A stretch of 12,379 bases of DNA from contig CBDULQ010000099.1 in assembly GCA_965368115.1 (NCBI GenBank), forward strand, positions 1-12,379, written 5' to 3'. Of this stretch, positions 6,659 through 12,379 are shown piece after piece. The notes below the pieces were generated by a model. The model was not told where the DNA came from. It made no database searches and saw nothing but the letters and a program-made list of their open reading frames with translations. The first letter of the stretch is position 1. Each line of letters begins with the position of its first letter. Origin of the DNA: CBDULQ01 sp965368115. Lineage in GTDB: Bacteria; Pseudomonadota; Gammaproteobacteria; SZUA-229. A program made the position numbers and the translations under genes.

Positions 6659-7276
6659 ATGGCCGAACTGAGTGGACTGTACGCCATTACCGATGCCGGA
6701 CTTATCGCACCGGAACACTTCCCTGCTGCGATCAGTGCTGCGCTTTGCGGTGGCGCAAAAATCATCCAGTATCGTGACAAGTCCAGCGACCGGGAGCAGC
6801 GACTTCAACAGGCAACCACCATCCAGTCACTGTGCAAACAATACGGTGCACTACTCATTATCAATGACGATGTGGAGCTGGCCCGTGACGTGGACGCTGA
6901 CGGGGTACACATCGGACTGGATGATCAACCGATAGGGGAAGCCAGGGCCATCCTCGGTCACGAACGAATAATCGGCGTATCCTGTTACAACCAGCTGTCA
7001 CTGGCGGAACAGGCCGTGCACGACGGCGCTGACTATATTGCCTTCGGCAGCTTTTTCAACTCACCGACCAAACCCCGGGCGGTGAGCGCCGATGTTTCAT
7101 TATTGCAGGCGGCGCGCCGGTTTGAAGTGCCGCTTTGCGCGATCGGTGGCATCACACTTGAGAATGCATCCACTCTGATCGACGCCGGCGCCGATATGGT
7201 TGCAGTCATCAGTGCGGTATTCGGCAGCAAAGATATCGAACTCACCTGCCGCCAGTTCAAACAACTGTTCAGTTAA
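6659..7276 (+). CDS. thiE: Thiamine-phosphate synthase
   Basis: A 205-residue TIM-barrel enzyme that joins HMP-pyrophosphate and thiazole phosphate to give thiamine phosphate. Motifs: LYAITDAGLI (7-16), QYRDK (37-41, pyrophosphate/Mg region), LIINDDVELA (66-75), DGVHIGLDD (81-89), IGVSCYN (105-111), YIAFGSFFNSPTKP (126-139), LCAIGGIT (159-166) and VAVISAVF (181-188). All expected ligand positions appear intact and the length is standard. ATG 6659 is 2 nt after the thiD stop; the open frame runs further upstream, but that part lies inside thiD. Together with thiD it forms the kinase and coupling steps; the thiazole branch and thiC are not in the window. Confidence 0.95.
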   Translation: MAELSGLYAITDAGLIAPEHFPAAISAALCGGAKIIQYRDKSSDREQRLQQATTIQSLCKQYGALLIINDDVELARDVDADGVHIGLDDQPIGEARAILGHERIIGVSCYNQLSLAEQAVHDGADYIAFGSFFNSPTKPRAVSADVSLLQAARRFEVPLCAIGGITLENASTLIDAGADMVAVISAVFGSKDIELTCRQFKQLFS

Positions 7277-7286
7277 TCGATACACC

Positions 7287-7901
7287 ATGACATCCAGCGC
7301 CGCACTTAGAAAACACCAACAGGCACTCCGCCAATGCCAGCAATGCCCGAAAATGTCAGGCCCACCGGTAACCGGTGAAGCAGTCAGTTCACCGGTTATG
7401 CTGATCGGCCAGGCGCCGGGCTTCAAGGAAATCGAAGTACACCGCCCCTTTGCCTGGACGGCGGGCAAGACGCTGTTCAAATGGTTTGAACAGATCGGCA
7501 TTGACGAAGCGGCGTTTCGAAGTCAGATCTATATGTCGGCCGTGTGTCGTTGCTTTCCGGGTAAAAATTCCGGCGGTGGTGACCGGGTACCGAACAAAAC
7601 AGAAATTCAGCGTTGTTCACTGTGGCTGGGTACGGAATTTCAGTTACTCAAACCACAACTGATCATACCGGTCGGTAAACTCGCCATCGGTCGATTGCTG
7701 GACTTCGACAAGCTGACCGAAGTGGTGGGTCGAAAACTGGATATTGAATTGGATGGCATGCAGGCCGATGTGATTCCGTTACCACATCCATCCGGCGCCT
7801 CGACATGGCATCGCACCGAACCCGGCAAGACATTGTTGAATAAGGCGTTGAAATTAATCCGTCGTCACCCGGCCTGGCAGCAGGCGACGGACACTCACTA
7901 G
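7287..7901 (+). CDS. Uracil-DNA glycosylase superfamily protein (family 4-like, variant motif A)
   Basis: A 204-residue protein with the layout of iron-sulfur uracil-DNA glycosylases. Cysteines C17 and C20 (CQQC), C87/C89 (VCRCFPG) and C110 fit the four-Cys 4Fe-4S pattern of family 4. Motif A is GQAPGFKEIEVHRPFAWTAG (41-60): the spacing matches family 4 (GEAPG, eight residues, PF, three residues, G), but the Glu of GEAPG is Gln and VG after PF is AW. The second motif is LPHPSGAS (165-172) with H167. Family 4 enzymes excise uracil from deaminated DNA; with these changes, activity or specificity may differ. The ATG at 7287 starts 10 nt after thiE, placing it at the end of the plus-strand run. 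The superfamily is secure, the exact family is not. Confidence 0.8.
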   Translation: MTSSAALRKHQQALRQCQQCPKMSGPPVTGEAVSSPVMLIGQAPGFKEIEVHRPFAWTAGKTLFKWFEQIGIDEAAFRSQIYMSAVCRCFPGKNSGGGDRVPNKTEIQRCSLWLGTEFQLLKPQLIIPVGKLAIGRLLDFDKLTEVVGRKLDIELDGMQADVIPLPHPSGASTWHRTEPGKTLLNKALKLIRRHPAWQQATDTH

Positions 7902-7934
7902 AAGCAAAGTTCTAGTTAACGCAATGACTGAGAA

Positions 7935-7952
7935 TGAGTCTGAATCGACTCA
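7935..7952. terminator. Small inverted repeat between convergent genes (weak terminator candidate)
   Basis: TGAGTC (7935-7940) and GACTCA (7947-7952) flank a 6-nt loop in the 69-nt gap between the UDG-like gene and the convergent tetR gene. The following plus-strand sequence is only modestly T-rich (ATTTGTATTCTT). The position suits a bidirectional terminator, but the stem is short. Confidence 0.3.
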
Positions 7953-7970
7953 CGATTTGTATTCTTAACG

Positions 7971-8558
7971 TTACGCGGCAACCGAACGCCAGGCCAGCTT
8001 CCAGGTATCGTCCAGCGTTCCGGCCAGAGGCTGTTCAAGTACGCCGTCCAGGTGAAGCGAAATCATTCGTAAGGGACCACCGAACACCGAAGCCGCGGCA
8101 ACGATGCCATCCACCTGCACGATCTCACCCTGCAGTATGCCCTGCTCCACGATATTGCGCATGCGCTGGAACGGTCGCGACGAACACACCGGAATCACAT
8201 CGCTCATAAATTCGCGATGTTTTGCATTCAGCATGTAGCGCATAATTTCCGGTTCCTGTTCGGCCAGTCGATAGAGCAGTGAAACGATGGCTCGACAACG
8301 ATCCTGTGCAGTAGTCGATGCACTTTCGATGTCATCGAGTTCGTCTTCCATTCGATTGATCAAAGAATCGTAGAGGGCGCGCGCAATACCTTCCTTGTCG
8401 CCGAAGTGATGATAAATCGAGCCGGTGCTGATTCCGGAGGCGCGAACGATATCCGGGATTGAAGTATTAAAAAAGCCCTGACTCGTGAACAACTTCAGTG
8501 CGCTGTTCAGAACCTGATTACGTGCGGCAAGTCCGCGATTCGTTGAAGTATGTGCCAT
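7971..8558 (-). CDS. TetR/AcrR-family transcriptional regulator
   Basis: A 195-residue TetR-type repressor. The N-terminal DNA-binding domain (about 9-55) carries the classic helix-turn-helix SIPDIVRASGISTGSIYHHFGDKEGI (33-58). The remaining helical region (about 60-190) is the ligand-binding and dimerisation part, which is too variable to predict an effector. The start is ATG 8558; the frame opens further upstream only through a TTG. There is no Shine-Dalgarno, and a good promoter ends 7 nt before the ATG, suggesting a leaderless message. A palindrome at 8605-8621 upstream could be its own operator. The target genes are not obvious: neighbours are the convergent UDG-like gene and the upstream, same-strand tag gene, whose stop lies 69 nt away. 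Confidence 0.9.
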   Translation of the reverse strand: MAHTSTNRGLAARNQVLNSALKLFTSQGFFNTSIPDIVRASGISTGSIYHHFGDKEGIARALYDSLINRMEDELDDIESASTTAQDRCRAIVSLLYRLAEQEPEIMRYMLNAKHREFMSDVIPVCSSRPFQRMRNIVEQGILQGEIVQVDGIVAAASVFGGPLRMISLHLDGVLEQPLAGTLDDTWKLAWRSVAA

Positions 8559-8565
8559 GTAATGA

Positions 8566-8594
8566 ATGCTAGTTTCGGCACCCTGTTGAGTCAA
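8566..8594 (-). promoter_or_regulatory. Probable sigma70 promoter of the tetR gene
   Basis: On the minus strand TTGACT (8594-8589) and TAGCAT (8571-8566) are separated by exactly 17 nt. The -35 box matches 5 of 6 positions and the -10 box 4 of 6. The -10 box ends 7 nt before the ATG at 8558, so transcription should begin at or next to the start codon. Confidence 0.5.
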
Positions 8595-8604
8595 GCAATA
8601 GATG

Positions 8605-8621
8605 CGCCTGTCGGACAGACG
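8605..8621. promoter_or_regulatory. 17-bp palindrome upstream of tetR (candidate operator)
   Basis: CGCCTGTC-G-GACAGACG is an odd-centred palindrome with 7 of 8 symmetric pairs matching (core CTGTC/GACAG). It sits about 10 nt upstream of the predicted tetR -35 box. Autoregulation through a nearby palindrome is common for TetR proteins, but binding here is inference. Confidence 0.35.
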
Positions 8622-8627
8622 TTTGTA

Positions 8628-9209
8628 TCACTTTTTTATTCGACAACAGGTCTTGTATCTAAAACAGTCCGTGGTGTGATCATTGACCATGCCGACCGCC
8701 TGCATGTACGCATAACAAATGGTCGAACCGACAAATTTAAAACCACGTCGTTTAAGTTCCTTGCTCATAATGTCTGACTGTTGCGTCATCGCCGGCACCT
8801 GGGCCAGGGTTTTCCAGCGATTAATTTTCGGCTCACCATCAACGAACTGCCAGATGTAATCACTGAAGCTGCCGTACTCGCCAAGCACCTCCAGGTACTG
8901 TTGTGCATTCGTGATTGCAGCGTTCACCTTGAGCCGGTTCCTGATGATACTGCTGTCCTGCAGCAGTTTCTCGACACGCCCTGGTGTATAACGCGCCATT
9001 TTCTGCGCATCAAACTGGTCAAACGCTTTGCGATAACCTTCCCGTTTCTTAAGAATCGTCAGCCAGTTCAACCCGGCCTGCGCACCTTCTAGAATAAGCA
9101 TTTCAAACAAATGCCGATCATCGTAACTGGGCACACCCCATTCTTCATCATGGTACTGATGGTACAGCGGATCGCTTCCTGCCCAGCCACATCGTTTCAA
9201 TTCCTTCAC
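8628..9209 (-). CDS. tag: DNA-3-methyladenine glycosylase I
   Basis: A 193-residue helix-hairpin-helix glycosylase that removes 3-methyladenine from alkylated DNA. It aligns throughout with E. coli Tag: the CGW start (C7), YHDEEWGVP (19-27, H20), LFEMLILEGAQAGLNW (34-49, with E41 at the E. coli catalytic E38 position), KRRGFKFVGSTICYAYMQA (153-171) and the zinc pair H178 and C182. All four zinc ligands (C7, H20, H178, C182) are present. The start is GTG at 9209-9207, within a GTGA overlap with the stop of the upstream WYL regulator, so the two are probably co-translated. The C-terminus YKTCCRIKK differs a little from E. coli. Assignment is secure. Confidence 0.95.
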   Translation of the reverse strand: MKELKRCGWAGSDPLYHQYHDEEWGVPSYDDRHLFEMLILEGAQAGLNWLTILKKREGYRKAFDQFDAQKMARYTPGRVEKLLQDSSIIRNRLKVNAAITNAQQYLEVLGEYGSFSDYIWQFVDGEPKINRWKTLAQVPAMTQQSDIMSKELKRRGFKFVGSTICYAYMQAVGMVNDHTTDCFRYKTCCRIKK

Positions 9210-9895
9210 GGCTCATCCTCACTACAGACCTGTTGTAAATAGTAATCAAGCGACTGATGTTCGTCGCAACTGAACAGCTCCGCCAATGCCGTCAGTTTAT
9301 TAATGCGATCCAGGCGGAACTGTCGGAACTCATTGCGGAGTTCACACCAGGACACCATAGTCCACACCTGGCCCCAGAAAAACAGCCCCAGCGGCCAGAC
9401 CACCCGGCTGGAGACTTCACCGTCTTCACGACGGTAATCCAGGTGCACTTTACTGGATTGCCTGATGGCGTCACGAATCACCGGCATGTCGTCGGCAACC
9501 GAAGAGTAAATATGATATGCGGGCACCTGGATATCACGGGATCTTAAGGTTTGCTTAAGTGATTCCGGTAAGATGGATTCGATGCGTGAAATCGCGAAGC
9601 TTGCTTCACGCGCCAGTTGTCGATCCGACCACGCCTGCACCATGCGCGCACCCAGTAGCAATGCCTGCAGTTCATTTTCGCTGAAAGTGATCGACGGCAG
9701 ATTGTAAGCTCGATCGAGCTGATAACCAACACCGGTTTGTGCCAGTACCGGCACACCGGACAATGACAGATCCTGCATATCACGATAGATGGTGCGCACC
9801 GAAACCTGAAGTTCATCGGCCAGGTATTCCGCAGTCACACAACTCCGGGTGCGTAGAATCTGAATAATCTGAAATAATCGATCGGCACGACGCAT
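9206..9895 (-). CDS. YafY-type regulator (HTH_11 plus WYL domain)
   Basis: A 229-residue transcription factor. Residues 1-60 form a winged helix with HTH VTAEYLADELQVSVRTIYRDMQDLSLSGVP (20-49), typical of DeoR-like HTH_11 domains. A helical linker (72-110) follows, then a WYL domain (about 138-200) in which the name-giving segment reads VWTMVSWC (177-184), followed by EFRQFRLDRI (189-198). WYL domains are proposed to sense ligands such as nucleotides or nucleic acid, and some WYL regulators (PafBC) control DNA-damage responses. The 4-nt overlap with tag suggests it regulates, or responds to the same stress as, alkylation repair; that is inference. The ATG at 9895 has a poor Shine-Dalgarno (AGG, too distant). 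Confidence 0.88.
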   Translation of the reverse strand: MRRADRLFQIIQILRTRSCVTAEYLADELQVSVRTIYRDMQDLSLSGVPVLAQTGVGYQLDRAYNLPSITFSENELQALLLGARMVQAWSDRQLAREASFAISRIESILPESLKQTLRSRDIQVPAYHIYSSVADDMPVIRDAIRQSSKVHLDYRREDGEVSSRVVWPLGLFFWGQVWTMVSWCELRNEFRQFRLDRINKLTALAELFSCDEHQSLDYYLQQVCSEDEP

Positions 9896-9930
9896 CTATT
9901 TTTATTAACCTGCTTGAGCTGATTTAGAAC

Positions 9931-9966
9931 ATTGCACCGCGAACGTAAAACCGTCCGCGGCGCAAT
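9931..9966 (-). terminator. Strong hairpin just downstream of the VOC gene
   Basis: On the minus strand ATTGCGCCGCGGACG (9966-9952) pairs with CGTTCGCGGTGCAAT (9945-9931) over a 6-nt loop: 15 pairs, two of them G-U. On the plus strand those two become A-C mismatches, so the structure suits minus-strand RNA. It begins 3 nt after the VOC stop codon. No U-run follows, so it may protect a 3' end or work with Rho rather than be a classical intrinsic terminator. Confidence 0.5.
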
Positions 9967-9969
9967 CGT

Positions 9970-10344
9970 TCAGGCGCCGAATGAATGCACGGCAATTTTG
10001 TTACCCTCACTGTCCAGCAAATGTGCGATAAAACCATATTCGCCAATCGCCGTTCTGGGCAAAGTAACCTGAGCGCCCATATCGGTTGCTCTTTGTAACA
10101 ACGCATCCAGCTTGCCTTCGGCATTCAGGTATACCAGGCTACCCGCCGCACCCGGACGCTGAAAGTCGGCCTTGACCAGCGCACCACCTACCGCCTGCTC
10201 ATCAGCCGGGAACAGGGCACAGTCGAAACCGTCCATGACCTCGTGGCGCAGCTGTACGTCAAACAGCCGCTGATAAAAACTCACCGCCCGCTCGAAATCA
10301 TCGACCGGAATCTCGAACCAGTGTACAGCGCTTTTCGTCTTCAT
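9970..10344 (-). CDS. VOC-superfamily (glyoxalase/bleomycin-resistance-like) protein
   Basis: A 124-residue protein with the paired beta-alpha-beta-beta-beta layout of the vicinal oxygen chelate fold: SAVHWFEIPVDDFERAVSFYQRLFDV (5-30) opens the first module, and AGSLVYLNAEGKLDALLQRATDMGAQV (67-93), then EYGFIAHLLDSEGNKIAVHS (102-121), form the second. Such proteins bind a metal and act as lyases, dioxygenases or resistance proteins; the substrate is not predictable here. The start is ATG 10344, supported by Shine-Dalgarno AGGAGA (10356-10351) 6 nt upstream; the open frame continues to 10458 but without homology. Divergent from hemL, with a dyad between them. Confidence 0.85.
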   Translation of the reverse strand: MKTKSAVHWFEIPVDDFERAVSFYQRLFDVQLRHEVMDGFDCALFPADEQAVGGALVKADFQRPGAAGSLVYLNAEGKLDALLQRATDMGAQVTLPRTAIGEYGFIAHLLDSEGNKIAVHSFGA

Positions 10345-10386
10345 AAGTATTCTCCTGTTGAATGACATGCACAGGCTAAACCAGCC

Positions 10387-10410
10387 CTGCTGACAGCCTG
10401 CTGTCAGTAG
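10387..10410. promoter_or_regulatory. Dyad between divergent VOC and hemL genes (candidate operator)
   Basis: CTGACAG (10390-10396) and CTGTCAG (10401-10407) are exact reverse complements around CCTG. Three more positions (C-G, T-A and a G-T wobble) extend the symmetry to 10387-10410. It lies about 27 nt upstream of the proposed hemL -10 box and 43 nt upstream of the VOC start codon, a position that could affect both genes. Confidence 0.4.
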
Positions 10411-10436
10411 ACGCTGTGGTCGGCGCAGGAATGTTG

Positions 10437-10442
10437 TAAAAT
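10437..10442 (+). promoter_or_regulatory. Candidate -10 box for hemL
   Basis: TAAAAT matches the -10 consensus at 5 of 6 positions and would give a leader of about 28 nt. The sequence at the -35 position (TGTGGT, 10414-10419) is poor, which would fit an activated promoter. The CAGGAA ribosome binding site (10464-10469) is 7 nt before the ATG. Confidence 0.3.
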
Positions 10443-10476
10443 GCTGGCCTTTTCGCACAGCAACAGGAATTTCCCC

Positions 10477-11757
10477 ATGAGCCAGTCAGAGTTATTCAAG
10501 CAGGCACAGCAGCACATCCCCGGTGGAGTCAACTCCCCGGTACGCGCATTCAAGGGCGTAGGTGGCGACCCGATCTTCATCGATCGCGCCAGTGGTGCCT
10601 ACACCTGGGATACTGACGGCAAGCGCTACATCGATTATGTCGGCTCCTGGGGGCCGATGATTCTGGGCCATGCCCACCCTGAGGTCATCCAGGCGGTTAA
10701 AGACACGGCAGACCGCGGCCTCAGTTTCGGCGCACCCACCGCCATCGAAACCGAAATGGCGGATCGAATCTGCGCCATCATGCCCTCCATCGAACTGGTG
10801 CGCATGGTCAGCTCAGGCACCGAGGCGACCATGAGCGCCATTCGCCTGGCACGCGGGTTCACCGGACGCGACACCATCGTCAAATTCGAGGGCTGTTACC
10901 ACGGCCATTCGGATTCACTACTGGTCAAGGCCGGCTCTGGCGCCCTCACCCTGGGTGTACCCAGTTCTCCCGGCGTACCGGCTGCACTCGCCGAACACAC
11001 CCTGACCCTGAACTACAACGACCTGGATTCGGTACGCGATACGTTCAGCAAGGTGGGCGACCAGATTGCCTGCATCATCGTCGAACCGGTGGCCGGCAAC
11101 ATGAACTGTATTCCTCCACTGCCGGGTTTCCTGCAGGGCCTGCGCGAAATCTGCGACCAGTACGGCACGGTACTGATTTTCGATGAAGTCATGACCGGCT
11201 TCAGAACCGCGCTCGGCGGCGCACAATCGGTTTACCAGGTAAAACCCGATCTGACCACACTGGGTAAAGTGATTGGCGGCGGCATGCCGGTTGGCGCTTT
11301 TGGCGGGCGACGTGACATCATGGAACACATTGCTCCATTAGGTCCGGTGTACCAGGCCGGCACATTGTCCGGCAACCCGGTCGCCATGGCCGCAGGACTG
11401 AAAACACTTGAACTGATTTCCGCGCCGGGTTTCTTCGAACAACTGGGCGACAGGGTTACGCGTCTGGTCGAGGGCATTCTGGAGCAAGCCGCTAAAACGG
11501 GTATCCCCATGACCGCTAACCGCGTCGGCGGCATGTTCGGGCTGTTCTTCAGCGAACAGGATCAGGTCAGCAACTTCCAGCAGGTCAGTGAATGCAACGT
11601 CGAGCGTTTTAAAATGTTCTTCCACGCCATGCTGGACCAGGGTGTCTATCTGGCACCGTCGGCCTATGAAGCCGGTTTCGTCAGTGCCGCACATAGCGAC
11701 CAGGACATTCAGGCCACCATCGACGCTGCGGAAAAAGTCCTGGGCGGCTTATCATGA
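10477..11757 (+). CDS. hemL: Glutamate-1-semialdehyde 2,1-aminomutase
   Basis: A 426-residue PLP enzyme (same length as E. coli HemL) that converts glutamate 1-semialdehyde to 5-aminolevulinate, the last step of the C5 route to haem. Motifs: HIPGGVNSPVRAF (13-25), SSGTEATMSAIRLARG (112-127, PLP phosphate site), YHGHSDSLLV (141-150), VEPVAGNM (202-209), LIFDEVMTGFR (233-243, with the Asp that binds the PLP ring nitrogen) and TTLGKVIGGGMPVGAFGG (260-277), where K264 is the Schiff-base lysine. I chose ATG 10477 over the in-frame ATG at 10441 because of the CAGGAA ribosome binding site and the family N-terminus MSxSELF. The stop overlaps the ycgL start (ATGA). Confidence 0.97.
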   Translation: MSQSELFKQAQQHIPGGVNSPVRAFKGVGGDPIFIDRASGAYTWDTDGKRYIDYVGSWGPMILGHAHPEVIQAVKDTADRGLSFGAPTAIETEMADRICAIMPSIELVRMVSSGTEATMSAIRLARGFTGRDTIVKFEGCYHGHSDSLLVKAGSGALTLGVPSSPGVPAALAEHTLTLNYNDLDSVRDTFSKVGDQIACIIVEPVAGNMNCIPPLPGFLQGLREICDQYGTVLIFDEVMTGFRTALGGAQSVYQVKPDLTTLGKVIGGGMPVGAFGGRRDIMEHIAPLGPVYQAGTLSGNPVAMAAGLKTLELISAPGFFEQLGDRVTRLVEGILEQAAKTGIPMTANRVGGMFGLFFSEQDQVSNFQQVSECNVERFKMFFHAMLDQGVYLAPSAYEAGFVSAAHSDQDIQATIDAAEKVLGGLS

Positions 11758-12053
11758 ATAGCATGACCTGTTACGTCTACCGTTGTTCGGCCAAGCCGGA
11801 CATGTACATCTACATCGAAGAGAAGGACAACTTCGACCGGGTACCGGGCAAGCTACTACAAAGCCTGGGCCGGCGTGATTTTGCCATGGAACTGGAACTC
11901 ACGGCGGAGCGCAAACTGGCCCGCGAAGACCCACAAAAGGTCATGACAAACTTGCGTGACCAGGGCTTTCATTTGCAGATGCCAAGCGATGAATCGATCG
12001 ATGAAGTCATGGCGCGCATTGCCCGAGAATCCACTCAAGACGTCAACGAATAA
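11754..12053 (+). CDS. ycgL: YcgL-domain protein
   Basis: A 99-residue cytosolic protein of the YcgL family (DUF709), found mainly in gammaproteobacteria. Characteristic features are the N-terminal CYVYRCSAKPDMYIYIEEKDNFDRVPGKLL (6-35) and the later TAERKLAREDPQKVMTNLRDQGFHLQMPS (50-78). The fold is known for the family but no biochemical function is. ATG 11754 overlaps the hemL stop by 4 nt; an in-frame ATG at 11763 (giving MTCYVY) is also possible and fits homologues that start close to the CxVYR segment. The family is often found beside other housekeeping genes; coupling to hemL suggests co-expression rather than a shared pathway. Confidence 0.9.
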   Translation: MNSMTCYVYRCSAKPDMYIYIEEKDNFDRVPGKLLQSLGRRDFAMELELTAERKLAREDPQKVMTNLRDQGFHLQMPSDESIDEVMARIARESTQDVNE

Positions 12054-12058
12054 ACCGG

Positions 12059-12089
12059 TTGTTTATCCGGTTAATCACCGGATAAACAA
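12059..12089 (+). terminator. Hairpin terminator candidate after hemL-ycgL
   Basis: TTGTTTATCCGGT (12059-12071) and ACCGGATAAACAA (12077-12089) are perfect 13-bp arms around the loop TAATC, with two further possible G-U pairs outside. It starts 5 nt after the ycgL stop. The run after it (TTTAG) is short, so termination may be only partly intrinsic. Confidence 0.6.
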
Positions 12090-12289
12090 TTTAGTCCTGC
12101 TTCCTGCAAGCGGAAACTGGCGAGCCATAATAAAATCGGCTTATAATTCCTGTACATAAATTACGCGATCAGTTGAACAACAATCAACGCGTATAACTTC
12201 GGGCCTTACCGGCGCCCGCATTTTAAATTTTCTTTGATCATAAATCATATTGTTTCAATTAAATATTTTATAAAGAGAGTAAATGACCC
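12090..12289 (+). other. AT-rich intergenic/leader region before the last gene
   Basis: About 200 nt with no gene. It holds a perfect TATAAT (12142-12147) without a recognisable -35. An imperfect hairpin at 12162-12192 (inner pairs GTTGA/TCAAC, outer ACGC/GCGT with a bulge) is followed by a GC hairpin at 12200-12218 (CGGGC/GCCCG), then ATTTTAAATTTTCTTT. If transcription starts near 12154, the message for the last gene has a leader of about 135 nt, or a short RNA ends near 12236. No known riboswitch is recognisable. Confidence 0.35.
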
Positions 12290-12379
12290 ATGAGATCTGT
12301 TGTCATCCCCACCATTATATTTGCCGCTATTTTTTCCACTATTTCGACACTTGTTTCGTCACAGATTCCCGGTCTTACA
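12290..12379 (+). CDS. Start of a probable exported or membrane protein (truncated by window end)
   Basis: Thirty codons remain before the window ends. They read as a short basic start (MR) followed by a hydrophobic stretch (about 4-23, VVIPTIIFAAIFSTISTLVS), consistent with a signal peptide or a first membrane helix. A purine-rich AGAGAG (12274-12279) lies about 10 nt upstream of ATG 12290. An alternative ATG at 12283 in another frame gives a Cys/His/Tyr-rich peptide that looks like noise. Nothing downstream is visible, so no function can be given. Confidence 0.5.
   Translation, partial: MRSVVIPTIIFAAIFSTISTLVSSQIPGLT

Noticed and set aside
8559..8594. TTG-initiated extension of the TetR protein
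   Set aside because: The extra 12 residues overlap the best promoter, and ATG 8558 gives a normal TetR N-terminus.
10345..10458. N-terminal extension of the VOC protein
   Set aside because: The extra residues do not resemble the family, and a clear AGGAGA ribosome binding site supports ATG 10344.
10441..10476. Upstream ATG as hemL start
   Set aside because: It overlaps the proposed -10 box; CAGGAA precedes ATG 10477 and the resulting length equals that of E. coli HemL.
12283..12379. Alternative reading frame from ATG 12283
   Set aside because: The Shine-Dalgarno spacing is too short and the peptide is Cys/His/Tyr-rich noise; the frame from 12290 gives a plausible signal or membrane segment.
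1..12379. Mobile elements, CRISPR arrays, tRNA or rRNA genes
   Set aside because: No transposase or integrase frame, regular repeat-spacer array, terminal inverted repeats or recognisable tRNA/rRNA sequence was found on reading both strands.

Overview
The window looks like an ordinary chromosomal segment of a gammaproteobacterium. YcgL and SirB1 are typical of that class, haem synthesis goes through the C5 route (HemL), and codon use is GC-rich and even across the genes. A CbbY-type sugar-phosphate phosphatase next to a glycerate-dehydrogenase-like enzyme hints at a Calvin-cycle autotroph such as a sulfur oxidiser. That is inference; no RuBisCO or sulfur gene is in view. I see no mobile element, CRISPR array, rRNA or tRNA.

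Layout: (1) 1-444 is the end of a GlpD-like FAD oxidoreductase lacking the usual C-terminal domain. (2) 540-1721 holds cbbY and yjbQ, 3 nt apart behind a sigma70-like promoter, converging with a D-2-hydroxyacid dehydrogenase (1718-2686, minus) so that the stop codons overlap. (3) 2734-7901 is a long co-directional run: a pentapeptide-repeat protein, a CpdA-type phosphodiesterase fused in frame to a molybdenum-carrier/SLOG-like domain, sirB1, a class II aldolase-like protein, thiD, thiE and a uracil-DNA-glycosylase-like protein. Most junctions are 2-10 nt gaps or 4-nt overlaps. (4) 7971-9895 (minus) carries a TetR regulator, the alkylation-repair glycosylase tag, and a WYL regulator whose stop overlaps the tag start. 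(5) 9970-10344 (minus) is a VOC/glyoxalase-like protein divergent from hemL-ycgL (10477-12053), which ends at a strong hairpin. (6) 12090-12379 is an AT-rich leader region running into the start of a probable exported or membrane protein cut by the window edge.

Themes: thiamine phosphate synthesis (ThiD, ThiE and YjbQ, whose family has weak ThiE-like activity), sugar-phosphate and glycerate metabolism (CbbY, dehydrogenase, GlpD-like), DNA base repair (UDG-like, Tag) and haem synthesis. The most unusual items are the phosphodiesterase/SLOG-like fusion, the 14-bp perfect inverted repeat that buries its start codon, the UDG-like protein with a changed motif A, and several intergenic dyads. I found no clear new multi-gene system; the fusion with its hairpin is the best candidate for something not described before.
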